Shown here one piece after another: positions 8,151 to 16,163 of a stretch of 64,000 nt of DNA. The notes beneath the pieces are model-generated. The model was not told the origin of the DNA. It ran no database searches and saw only the letters and a list, made by a program, of their open reading frames with translations. The position numbers and the translations under genes were made by a program. Position 1 is the stretch's first letter. Each line of letters opens with the position of its first letter. Origin of the DNA: Salibaculum sp035270045 (lineage in GTDB: Bacteria; Pseudomonadota; Alphaproteobacteria; Rhodobacterales; Rhodobacteraceae); contig NZ_DATFIP010000059.1 in assembly GCF_035270045.1 (NCBI RefSeq), forward strand, positions 1-64,000, given 5' to 3'.

Positions 8151-9052
8151 GATTGTTCCTTCAAGCTGCGCAGGGCCGCCTGCCGGGTTGCGAAGAACGA
8201 AACCAGCGCGGCGATACCAGGAATTGCAACCGGCAAGAGCCAGTGCCAGCCCTGAAACCCCAGCCCAGTCAGGAAGCCGCCCGCCACATCGGACGAGGGC
8301 AGCGCCGACACCGCCAGCGCCCCCAGAAGGGTGCCGAACGTCGCGCCGCTCAGCGCCCGCAGTGTGAAGCGGCGTACGAAGGCCCGCGCGATGTAGATAT
8401 CCCGTGCGCCCACCAGCCGCAGCACCCGGATCACCTGGGCATTGGCCGCGAGCGCCGCATTCGCCGCCAGCGTGATCATCGCCGCCACGGTCAGCGCGAT
8501 CAACCCCATGGAAACCCAGGCCAGCAGCCGCAGTCGCCCTGCCGCCTGTACAAGCGGGTCGCGCCAGCGCCCGTGATCGTCCAGCAGCGCGCCCGGCACC
8601 TCGGCCTGGAGCCGCGCGCGCAGGCCCGCCGGGTCATAGCCCGCGCCGTCTTCGATGATCTCGATCAACTGCGGGATCGGAAGGGTCTCGACCGGCAGGT
8701 CGGGGCCGAACCAGGGTTCCAGCAGGGCGCGCTGTTCCTCGGCCGTCAGGGGCCGCGCCTCGGCCACGCCTGGGGTCGTTCGCAAAACCTCTAGTGCCGC
8801 CTCGGTCTGGGCGCGCATCTGGTCCGCGGGTGCCGAGATGCGCAGGGTCGAGGTGCGCGCCAGTTCCTCGGACCAGCGATCGGCCAACCGCCCCGTGGCC
8901 AACGACATGGCCAGCGCGAAGACCGCCAGCAAGGCCATGGCCGCCGCCGACAGCACCGTCAGCCGCGCGGTGAACCCCGTGGGCGGCACCACCCGGTCCG
9001 CCTGCGGGTCCCCCGCCAGGAGGCTCAGCATCCGGCGCAGCCTCTCCATCAC
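8147..9052 (-). CDS. ftsX: cell division protein FtsX
   Basis: A 301-aa inner-membrane protein with the FtsX layout: one helix near residues 28-50, an extracytoplasmic domain of about 120 residues, then three helices near 172-195, 222-247 and 265-290. Together with FtsE it forms an ABC-like complex at the division site that controls peptidoglycan hydrolases. The sequence similarity of this family is low, so the assignment rests on topology and on its position directly after ftsE with a 4-base overlap. The N-terminal tail of about 27 residues is cytoplasmic. Confidence 0.9.
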   Translation of the reverse strand: MMERLRRMLSLLAGDPQADRVVPPTGFTARLTVLSAAAMALLAVFALAMSLATGRLADRWSEELARTSTLRISAPADQMRAQTEAALEVLRTTPGVAEARPLTAEEQRALLEPWFGPDLPVETLPIPQLIEIIEDGAGYDPAGLRARLQAEVPGALLDDHGRWRDPLVQAAGRLRLLAWVSMGLIALTVAAMITLAANAALAANAQVIRVLRLVGARDIYIARAFVRRFTLRALSGATFGTLLGALAVSALPSSDVAGGFLTGLGFQGWHWLLPVAIPGIAALVSFFATRQAALRSLKEQS

Positions 9053-9720
9053 AGGTGCGCCCCCGCCGCCTGGATGCGCCGGTCCTTGAGCCGCAGCACC
9101 CGCGACTCGACTTCGGACTTGGCCGCCCGGATCAGTGCCAGGTCATGGGTGGCGATGAGCACGGTCTTGCCCAGGCGGTTCAACTCGATCAGCAGGGTCA
9201 AAAGGCGCTGGGACATGTCCCAGTCGATGTTGCCGGTGGGTTCATCGGCCAGGATCACGTCGGGCGACATGATGACAGCCCTGGCCAGAGCCGCGCGCTG
9301 GCGTTCCCCGCCCGACAGTTCGGGCGGTCGTTGCCCAGCCTGCCCGCGCAACCCGACCCAGCCCAGCAGCGCGTTCAGGTCATCGGGGGCGTCTTCACGC
9401 CCCGACACGGTGAGCGGCAGGGCGATGTTCTCGGCCACCGGCAGGTGATCGAGGAACTGGCAATCCTGGTGCACCACGCCGACGCGGCGGCGCAGATGGG
9501 CGATCTGGTCGCGGCCAAGGGCGCGCGTGTCCTGGTCGAAAAGGCGGACCTGGCCGGCGGTGGCCTTCAACTCGCCGTAGCACAGCTTGAGCAGGGTGGT
9601 CTTGCCTGCCCCGGAGGGCCCGGTCAGGAAATGGAACGACCCCGGCTGCAACGACAGGGTGACGGAAGAAAACAACTCTCCGCCGCCGTAGCTGTATGCG
9701 ACATTGTCCAGCTCGATCAC
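9049..9720 (-). CDS. ftsE: cell division ATP-binding protein FtsE
   Basis: A 223-aa ABC ATPase with Walker A GPSGAGKTT, a Q-loop near HQDCQFLDHLP, signature LSGGERQR, Walker B VILADEPTGN and a switch His in THD. The typical FtsE size and the ftsX gene behind it make the call firm. It powers FtsX at the divisome on the cytoplasmic side. The start is a GTG at 9720 preceded by a GGGAGA ribosome binding site; upstream in-frame ATGs would add an unusual tail. It is the first gene of an operon with ftsX, plsC and a PPOX flavoprotein. Confidence 0.94.
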   Translation of the reverse strand: MIELDNVAYSYGGGELFSSVTLSLQPGSFHFLTGPSGAGKTTLLKLCYGELKATAGQVRLFDQDTRALGRDQIAHLRRRVGVVHQDCQFLDHLPVAENIALPLTVSGREDAPDDLNALLGWVGLRGQAGQRPPELSGGERQRAALARAVIMSPDVILADEPTGNIDWDMSQRLLTLLIELNRLGKTVLIATHDLALIRAAKSEVESRVLRLKDRRIQAAGAHL

Positions 9721-9807
9721 GCCCGTATCTCCCTGCTGGGGGTGTTCTGGCGGAAAAGCCTTCTGTATGCAATTGGCCACGGGGGAAATCCGCCTTGGAC
9801 ACCTGCG

Positions 9808-9824
9808 GCGCAAATACTTTGCGC
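9808..9824. promoter_or_regulatory. dyad in the divergent ftsE / zinc-ribbon gene promoter region
   Basis: A perfect 7-bp inverted repeat (GCGCAAA, 3-base spacer, TTTGCGC) lies in the 179-base divergent spacer between ftsE and the zinc-ribbon gene. It could be an operator for a dimeric regulator or a small RNA hairpin. A second short C5/G5 hairpin lies next to the ribosome binding site at about 9871-9885. Confidence 0.35.
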
Positions 9825-9899
9825 TGCCAGCGGCCTGCAGCTAGGATTCCGCGGAAAGAGCAGAAACAACCCCCCGATGCGGGGGAAAGGATCCGACCA

Positions 9900-10844
9900 A
9901 TGCGGCTGGCATGTCCCAACTGCGGCGCAGAATACGAGGTTGCCGACGATGTCATCCCGGACAGCGGCCGGGACGTGCAATGCTCGAACTGCGGGCATAC
10001 CTGGTTCGAACAGCCTGGCGCAGTGGCCGCGGTAACCGCGCCGGAAGCGGACCCCGAGCCAGAAGTGGAACCGGCTTCGGGGGCCGCACTCGAACCAGAG
10101 CCGGAGGCAGAGGCAGAGCCGCAATCTGCCGCTGACACCGGTCCCGAACCCGAGCCCGAATCGCCAAGCGGGCGCGAGCGCCGCACCATAGATCCCGAAG
10201 TCGCCGAGATCCTGCGCGAGGAACGCGAGCGCGAGGAAGCCGCCCGCCGGGCCGAGGCGAACCGCTTGGAAAGCCAGCCCGACCTGGGCCTCGATGACGG
10301 GGCCACAGCCGAGGACCAGCGCGGCGCCGAGGCCCGCCGCCGCATGGCACGCCTTCGGGGGCAGGACAGCCCAGCACCACAGGGTCCGGCGGCCACCGCC
10401 GCGGCTGCCGCTGCCACGGTCGCCACCCGCCCCGAGCAGGATCACAGCCGCCGCGACATGCTGCCCGACATTGACGAGATCAACTCCACCCTGCGTTCGG
10501 AAAACGAGGCCCTGGCAGCGCCGTCCGAGGTCCGAGACACCCCGGGCAAGGACGGCGGTTTCCGACGCGGGTTCCTGCTTGTGGTGGCGCTGGCCGTGCT
10601 GGCCGCCCTGGTCTATGCCTTCGCCCCGCAGATCGGCGAACGGGTGCCGCAACTGGCCGACCCGCTGACGTCCTATGTCGCGCAGGTCAACGAATGGCGC
10701 CTCTGGCTGGACCTCAACCTGCAAGACCTCATGGCCGCGATGGAAAACACCGGGAACAGCCCCGAGACACCGCCGGAGACAGCCCCGGAGGTCTCGCCCG
10801 ATCCGCCTGCCGAGCCCGAAACGCCGAATCCCGCCACCGAGTAG
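9900..10844 (+). CDS. zinc-ribbon membrane protein (MJ0042-type)
   Basis: This 314-aa protein begins with a zinc ribbon, CPNCGAEYEV at residues 5-14 and CSNCGHTWF at about 30-38, of the MJ0042 type. A long low-complexity segment rich in Glu and Pro (about 45-100) and a charged, helical stretch follow. One membrane helix lies at about 220-240, and the C-terminal part is periplasmic and again Pro/Glu-rich. The ATG at 9900 follows a GGAAAGGA box. The family is common in alphaproteobacteria, often next to ftsEX, and has no proven role. A regulatory or redox link to division is only a guess from position. Confidence 0.8.
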   Translation: MRLACPNCGAEYEVADDVIPDSGRDVQCSNCGHTWFEQPGAVAAVTAPEADPEPEVEPASGAALEPEPEAEAEPQSAADTGPEPEPESPSGRERRTIDPEVAEILREEREREEAARRAEANRLESQPDLGLDDGATAEDQRGAEARRRMARLRGQDSPAPQGPAATAAAAAATVATRPEQDHSRRDMLPDIDEINSTLRSENEALAAPSEVRDTPGKDGGFRRGFLLVVALAVLAALVYAFAPQIGERVPQLADPLTSYVAQVNEWRLWLDLNLQDLMAAMENTGNSPETPPETAPEVSPDPPAEPETPNPATE

Positions 10845-10882
10845 GAACAAAGCGCCAGGCAGCCCGAAACGATGGACGCGCT

Positions 10883-11539
10883 ATGAATGCCGCGCCCCTG
10901 AGCGAACGCCTGGAGAGCTTGATCCAAGAGGCCTACGACGCAAGGCGTCGACGCTATCGCGGGTCCGCGCTCGGTTGGCGCCTGCTCTATGGCCCGCGCC
11001 GCGCCCTGTCGGGCGCACAGGTCGCATTTGTCGGGCTCAATCCGGGCGGACAGTCGGTCGATCCGGCACACGGCACGCTCTCGACCGAGGCCGGGTCAGC
11101 TTATTGCAAGGCGGTTGAAGACTGGGGACCGAGCAGCACCTTGCAAGACCAGGTCATTGCGCTTTTCCGGAGGTTGGACGTGGCACCGGAGGACGTTATT
11201 GCGGGCAATCTCGTGCCCTTCCGATCTGCGAGTGAGGATACGCTGACCGGGGCATCCGAGGCGATTGCCTTTGGCCGGACCCTGTGGAAAGAAATCCTTG
11301 CCGAAGTCCGCCCGAGGCTCGTGGTATCAATTGGCCGAACGGCAAACCGTGAAGTCTCGGGGCTGCTGCTGGTTCGCGACGCGCAGACATACCCGACAGG
11401 CTGGGGAGCGCATACTGCCAGCAGGGGCCGTTTTCCCGGCGGAACATGGATCGGCTTGCCTCACCTTTCCCGCTTCGGGATCATGACAAGGCGCAAGAGC
11501 GAGGCGGCGATGGACGCCTTGTTCAAGGATATCGACTGA
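10883..11539 (+). CDS. uracil-DNA glycosylase superfamily protein, uncharacterised branch
   Basis: The 218-aa product shows UDG-superfamily features: a FVGLNPGGQS first motif (about residues 48-57), a central strand LVVSIGRTANRE, and GLPHLSRFG near the end in the place of the HPS leucine-loop motif. It does not look like the main families 1-5, and the typical Asn/Asp catalytic residue may be the N of GLNPG. It could excise damaged bases or be a nucleotide-binding relative. The ATG at 10883 is chosen because the coding similarity begins there; the ribosome binding site is weak. The gene follows the zinc-ribbon gene by 38 bases. Confidence 0.65.
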   Translation: MNAAPLSERLESLIQEAYDARRRRYRGSALGWRLLYGPRRALSGAQVAFVGLNPGGQSVDPAHGTLSTEAGSAYCKAVEDWGPSSTLQDQVIALFRRLDVAPEDVIAGNLVPFRSASEDTLTGASEAIAFGRTLWKEILAEVRPRLVVSIGRTANREVSGLLLVRDAQTYPTGWGAHTASRGRFPGGTWIGLPHLSRFGIMTRRKSEAAMDALFKDID

Positions 11540-11578
11540 TACCGTTTTACCGGCCGGGGAAGTCGCACCCGGCCCCGG

Positions 11579-11893
11579 CTACCTCTCCAGCCGAGTCCGC
11601 ATGTCCTCGGCGTCGGCGCGGGCGGCGCGCAGCCCGTCCATGGCGGCGCGCAGTTCAGCCTCGGTCTGGGCCAACTGGTTGGTCATCTCGGCCTCGCGCT
11701 GTTGCAGGTAGGTGATCGCCTGATCGCGTGTCTCCTCGGCCTCGTGCAGGGCCTGGGCCATCTTGTCCAGCTCGCCCACCTCGGACTTGCTGACTCGCGT
11801 GAACCGGTTGATCAGCCAGTTCGCGAACCAGCCCAGCGCGAAGGCCACGAACAGCACGATCGCCGTGGCGATGATGAACTCGGTTCTATTCAT
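11579..11893 (-). CDS. small coiled-coil membrane protein
   Basis: A 104-aa protein with one N-terminal membrane helix (about residues 6-27) and then an almost continuous, charged coiled coil with heptad-like Leu/Ala spacing. Its ATG lies inside the last codons of the OmpA-domain gene (8-base overlap), so the two are co-translated. No enzymatic motif is visible. A scaffold or partner role with the OmpA-domain protein is inferred from the overlap. Confidence 0.7.
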   Translation of the reverse strand: MNRTEFIIATAIVLFVAFALGWFANWLINRFTRVSKSEVGELDKMAQALHEAEETRDQAITYLQQREAEMTNQLAQTEAELRAAMDGLRAARADAEDMRTRLER

Positions 11894-13808
11894 TCGTTTC
11901 TCCCGTCGCGGCATCCTCACCGCCTTCGCCGTCGTCCGCCGCCCCGGCCGCAACCTCGTCAAGCGTGGTCTCGGCACCGGCCGCCTCTGCGGCGCCCTCG
12001 GTCTCGATCAGCGAAAACTCGATCCGGCGGTTGGCCTCGCGGCCCGCCTTGGTGTCGTTGTCGGCAATCGGATCTTGCTCGCCGTAGCCCACGGCGCGGA
12101 AGCTCGAGGTCGGCACGCGGCGCATCCGAAGCGCCGCAAGAACCGCCTCGGCACGCTGCTGCGACAGGCGCTGGTTCATGACCTCGCGGCCCTGGCTGTC
12201 CGTGTAGCCCGCGATCTCGATGCGCAGGTCCGCACAGCGGCGCAGGATTTCGGCGATGTCGTCCACCACCGAGATCGCGGGGCCGGAAATCGTGGCCGAA
12301 CCCGGCTCGAAGGTGATCTTGCGATCTGCGGTCACGGTCTGGATCTGCCCGAGGCACTCTTCGTCCGTGGGCAGGGCCGCGATCGGGTCCAGTTCCTCGA
12401 CATAGGTAACCTCGATCTCGAAATCCTGGTCCTCGCCCAGCTTGTCGATCAACATGCGCGACACCTTGGCGCCGGCATCCTCGTCGCCGGACTTGCCGCG
12501 CACGGCGACCCGCCCGGGCTCGACCACGACCGACCCGTTTGACAAGGTCGACAGCGCATCGAGACCGGCAAGGACGCGGACGCTCCAGTTGTCTGGCAGA
12601 CCTTCGACCACGCGGGTGCCCATGGCAATGTCGTTCGACCCGAAGCGCGCCCGGGCGTAGTTCTCTGCGGTGGTGTTCAGCAGGGCATCCGAGACCCGCC
12701 CGCGCAGTTGCACCAGCCCCTCGGGGCTGAGCGTGGCGATGAACTGCGGCGGGCCTTCGGGCGCGTCCTCGGGCGCCTGGGGCAACACCGCCTCCAGCGC
12801 GAAGAGATCCGGCAGGGCATTCTCCAGGGCCCCGGCAACGCTATCGAACCGGCCCTCGGCGGTGCCCTGCGGCGCGATCAGGGTGATGTCGGCATCCGAT
12901 AGCGTGACGGTCCCGCCGCCAAGGTCGGCCACCGCCGCTATGGATAGCGCGACCGCGTGCGCCCACGTTCCCGACGGCGCGCCGAGCGCGAGGGTGCAGC
13001 CAACGCGCCCCTCGGCCCCGGCGGCGCGGGCGGCGGCGACGATTCGTTCTTCGGCCTCGGGCGTGTCGGCCAGGCAACTTTCAAAACGCGCACCGGTATC
13101 ATCCTTGACAAAACGGGTCGTGAAGGGCGTGATGACCGGCCGCGGTGCCATGATCTGCAAGGCGACCTCGACCCCATCGGGCCGATTGCGCGCCAGGTCG
13201 CGCTCGAGCCTGGCCTTCTCGGTGTCGGAATCGGCAATGGCCTCGACCGTGACGCGTCCGGCCCGGACCGAGACCTTGGACCTCGGCAGGGCTGCAAGCG
13301 CGCGAATGCCATAGTCGACAGCAGGCTCCCAACCGGCTGGGCGCGGGTAATCCGCGGCCTCGAGCAGGTCGGCCACTTGGCCGGGGTCCTCGACCAGCTT
13401 CTCCAAGCGGGCATTGAGCCGCGCGCGGTCGGTCGCGTCCGGGATCAACCCGATGATCGAGATGCCACTGTCGTTGCGCAGGATTTCCATCGAGAATTCA
13501 GGCGGCGCGATCCCGGTGGGGTCCTCGACGGACATGTTGTCGATGACGCGACTGGCGTCGACCATCTGGCCGGCGGTCGAAATCGCACGGAACCGCTCTG
13601 CCTCGCTGCCCGCCTCGCCTTCGAGGACGATCTGCAACCCGTCCCCGATCACCGAGGCAAAGCCGAGGCCGCGCTCTTCCAGCGCGGTTTCCACGGCCGC
13701 GACCGATGTGCGCTCGACCGTCTGAACGGTCGCCCGCGCCGCCACCACGCAGAGCACCGCCGCAAACGCGAAGACGGCGACACGAATGAATAGCTCCGAC
13801 AGACGCAT
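11886..13808 (-). CDS. OmpA-domain envelope protein with long N-terminal periplasmic region
   Basis: The 640-aa product starts with a single uncleaved-looking membrane helix (about residues 6-28), followed by about 480 periplasmic residues with repeated beta-alpha units that resemble BON domains. It ends with an OmpA-type peptidoglycan-binding domain (about 500-615) that contains ITFEPGSATI, GYTDSQG and GREANRRIEF. The tail is acidic and Ala/Gly-rich. OmpA domains bind diaminopimelate of the cell wall, so the protein probably ties the inner membrane to peptidoglycan. The ATG at 13808 gives the signal-anchor; a start 19 codons upstream is less likely. It overlaps the downstream coiled-coil gene. 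Confidence 0.82.
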   Translation of the reverse strand: MRLSELFIRVAVFAFAAVLCVVAARATVQTVERTSVAAVETALEERGLGFASVIGDGLQIVLEGEAGSEAERFRAISTAGQMVDASRVIDNMSVEDPTGIAPPEFSMEILRNDSGISIIGLIPDATDRARLNARLEKLVEDPGQVADLLEAADYPRPAGWEPAVDYGIRALAALPRSKVSVRAGRVTVEAIADSDTEKARLERDLARNRPDGVEVALQIMAPRPVITPFTTRFVKDDTGARFESCLADTPEAEERIVAAARAAGAEGRVGCTLALGAPSGTWAHAVALSIAAVADLGGGTVTLSDADITLIAPQGTAEGRFDSVAGALENALPDLFALEAVLPQAPEDAPEGPPQFIATLSPEGLVQLRGRVSDALLNTTAENYARARFGSNDIAMGTRVVEGLPDNWSVRVLAGLDALSTLSNGSVVVEPGRVAVRGKSGDEDAGAKVSRMLIDKLGEDQDFEIEVTYVEELDPIAALPTDEECLGQIQTVTADRKITFEPGSATISGPAISVVDDIAEILRRCADLRIEIAGYTDSQGREVMNQRLSQQRAEAVLAALRMRRVPTSSFRAVGYGEQDPIADNDTKAGREANRRIEFSLIETEGAAEAAGAETTLDEVAAGAADDGEGGEDAATGETNE

Positions 13809-13865
13809 GGGGCCTCGACTAGGGCAGGGTCGCCATTGCATAGGCCCTCGCCCGGCGGGGTTCAA

Positions 13866-14831
13866 TCACAGCATCAGGGCAACGGCGAAAAATGGCAGGG
13901 GGATCAGGCCGGCATCCCGGTTCGAGCGGAACAGGCGCAAGAGGCCGGGGGAGTCCTCGGGGTCAAAGTGCCGCAACTGCCACAACAGGTGCCAGCCCAT
14001 CGCCCAGGGCCCGCCCAGCGCCACCACCAGCGACAGGACCGAGCGGTCGATCGTGGCCAGGATCACGGCCAGCGCCATCAGGCTGACCGTGGCCACCAGG
14101 AACCAGCGCAGCCAGCGCGGCGTGGCGGCCCCGAACAGACGCGCCGTCGATTTGACCCCGATCAGCGCATCGTCCTCGGCGTCCTGGTGGGCATAGACGG
14201 TGTCGTAGAACAGCGTCCAGCCGATCCCTGCAAGGTATAGCACCACGGCCGGCCAGCCGAGGCTGCCCGCATGCGCCGTGTAGACCAGAAGCGCCCCCCA
14301 GTTGAACGCAAGCCCCAGGAATATCTGCGGCCACCATGTAAAGCGCTTGGCAAAGGGATAGATGCAGACCGGCACCAGCGAAAGCCCCCCCAGAAGAATG
14401 GCATTCAGGTTGAAGGTCAGCAAGATCAGCAGGGCAACGAAACTCTGCAACGCCATCCAGACCAGCGCCGCCCGCACCCCCACCTGTCCCGAGGGGATGG
14501 GCCGCAAACGGGTACGCGCGACGCTGCCGTCGATGTCACGGTCGGTGATGTCGTTCCAGGTGCAGCCCGCCCCGCGCATCAGGAAGGCCCCCAGCGCGCA
14601 GCCCAGCGCGATCCACAGGTCGAACCACCCCGCGCGCCCGGTCTGCAACATCCCCAGCAAAAGTCCCCACCAGCATGGCAGCAAAAGCAGCCAGGTTCCG
14701 ATGGGCCGATCCGCCCGGCTCAGCCGAAGGTAGGGTCGCAACTGCACCGGCGCGCGGCGGTCCACCCAGTTGCCCCGGCAAGCATCGGCGACGCTTTCAT
14801 CCGGCTCTGGCGTCTCGGGCGTCTCGGTCAT
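13866..14831 (-). CDS. ubiA: 4-hydroxybenzoate polyprenyltransferase
   Basis: UbiA (321 aa) joins a polyprenyl chain to 4-hydroxybenzoate in ubiquinone synthesis in the inner membrane. The two Asp-rich motifs for Mg-diphosphate binding are present: NDITDRDID starting at residue 93, and DTVYAHQD near residue 210. About eight membrane helices can be seen. The N-terminal 25 residues are acidic and variable. The gene is divergent from rsmE with only 11 bases between starts, so promoters must overlap the coding sequences or lie inside them. The polyprenyl donor is probably made by the synthase at 43.9 kb. Confidence 0.94.
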   Translation of the reverse strand: MTETPETPEPDESVADACRGNWVDRRAPVQLRPYLRLSRADRPIGTWLLLLPCWWGLLLGMLQTGRAGWFDLWIALGCALGAFLMRGAGCTWNDITDRDIDGSVARTRLRPIPSGQVGVRAALVWMALQSFVALLILLTFNLNAILLGGLSLVPVCIYPFAKRFTWWPQIFLGLAFNWGALLVYTAHAGSLGWPAVVLYLAGIGWTLFYDTVYAHQDAEDDALIGVKSTARLFGAATPRWLRWFLVATVSLMALAVILATIDRSVLSLVVALGGPWAMGWHLLWQLRHFDPEDSPGLLRLFRSNRDAGLIPLPFFAVALML

Positions 14832-14842
14832 AATGTCCCCGC

Positions 14843-15559
14843 ATGTCCAAGGTCCGGCTCTATGTAGATCACCCGCTGGGGGCGGGGCAAACCATTCCCC
14901 TGGAACGCGACCAGGCGCATTACCTCTTTGGCGTGATGCGCCTGGGGGCGGGCGCCGTCCTGTCGCTGTTCAACGGGCGCGACGGCGAATGGGACGCCGA
15001 AGTGACCGAGGCCGCCAAGCGGCGCGGCACGCTGACCTGCCTGTCGCAGACCCGCCCTCTGCAACAGCCGCCCGACCTCTGGCTGCTGTTCGCCCCCATC
15101 AAGAAGGCGCGCACGGACTTCATCGTCGAGAAGGCCACCGAGATGGGCGCGCGGCGCATCTGCCCGGTGCTGACCGAGTTCACCAATTCCGAACGGGTCC
15201 GGCTGGACCGCCTGCAGGCCCACGCGGTTGAGGCGGCCGAGCAATGCGGCGGCACCTACGTGCCGGAGGTCGCCCCTCCGGTGAAGCTGGGCCGCCTGCT
15301 CGAAGGTTGGGACACGGCCCGCGCGCTCATGTTCTGCGACGAGGCGCGGATCGGCGCGGCAGATCCCCTGCCCGAGGTTCTGCGCGCGCCGGCGGCCATC
15401 CTGATCGGCCCCGAAGGCGGCTTTTCCCCCGGCGAACGCAACCGCCTGCACGCGATGGACCGCGCGTCCGGGGTCTCGCTCGGCCCCCGCATCCTGCGGG
15501 CCGACACGGCGGCGGTTGCCGCGCTGACCCTCTGGCAAAGCGCCCTGGGGGATTGGTAA
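14843..15559 (+). CDS. rsmE: 16S rRNA (uracil1498-N3)-methyltransferase
   Basis: RsmE (238 aa) methylates N3 of U1498 in 16S rRNA with S-adenosylmethionine. It has an N-terminal PUA-like domain and a C-terminal SPOUT (knotted) domain. Diagnostic motifs are KKARTDFIVEKATE, the NSER segment, IGPEGGFSPGE and LGPRILRADTA, which form the SAM pocket. The stop overlaps the start of the next gene (TAATG). Length is normal for the family. Confidence 0.95.
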   Translation: MSKVRLYVDHPLGAGQTIPLERDQAHYLFGVMRLGAGAVLSLFNGRDGEWDAEVTEAAKRRGTLTCLSQTRPLQQPPDLWLLFAPIKKARTDFIVEKATEMGARRICPVLTEFTNSERVRLDRLQAHAVEAAEQCGGTYVPEVAPPVKLGRLLEGWDTARALMFCDEARIGAADPLPEVLRAPAAILIGPEGGFSPGERNRLHAMDRASGVSLGPRILRADTAAVAALTLWQSALGDW

Positions 15560-16065
15560 TGCGCCCCGAGATCAAGACCCTGCTGCTGCGTTGGCGCGAG
15601 GCGCTGATCGGGCTGGGCGTGACGGCGCTGGGTCTCTATTGGGGGCTGGCCTCCTTCGGTATCCTGCAATGGCTTGGCTGGGCGCTGGGTGTGGCAGGGC
15701 TGGCGCTGGTGGTCACCGGTGTCCAGCGCGGCCGGTTCCGGCGTGCAGGCGACGGGCCGGGCATCGTGACGATCCGCGAGCGCCGCGTCGCCTACATGGG
15801 CCCCGAAGCGGGCGGGCTGATGGACATGGACGCTCTCGCCAGGCTGGAACTGCACCCAGACGGCCCGGACTGGGTGCTGGTGGGCGAGGACGGCAGCCGC
15901 CTGGCGATCCCCGCCGACGCGCGCGGGGCCGACGGGCTTTTCGATGTCTTCGCGGCGCTTCCCGGGGTCGGGCTCGATCACCTGTTGCAGGCGCTGGACC
16001 GCCCCGGCCGCGAGGCACGCACGCTCTGGACGCGCGAAGCGCCCGGGGCCCGCAGGTTGCATTGA
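15559..16065 (+). CDS. conserved membrane protein of unknown function
   Basis: A 168-aa protein with two membrane helices (about residues 14-35 and 38-57), then a soluble domain of about 110 residues on the cytoplasmic side, mainly beta-rich with a VTIRERRVAYMGPEAGG start. The pattern resembles bacterial PH-like domains but I cannot confirm that. The ATG overlaps the rsmE stop (TAATG), so it is in one transcription unit with rsmE. No catalytic residues can be pointed out. Confidence 0.68.
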   Translation: MRPEIKTLLLRWREALIGLGVTALGLYWGLASFGILQWLGWALGVAGLALVVTGVQRGRFRRAGDGPGIVTIRERRVAYMGPEAGGLMDMDALARLELHPDGPDWVLVGEDGSRLAIPADARGADGLFDVFAALPGVGLDHLLQALDRPGREARTLWTREAPGARRLH

Positions 16066-16163
16066 CACGAACCGAAACGCACAGTCCCCGTGCATTGACT
16101 TGCCCGGTGGGGCGATGCACCTAACGAACCTGACACACGCAAGAACGAGAGGGGCGCGCGCCC

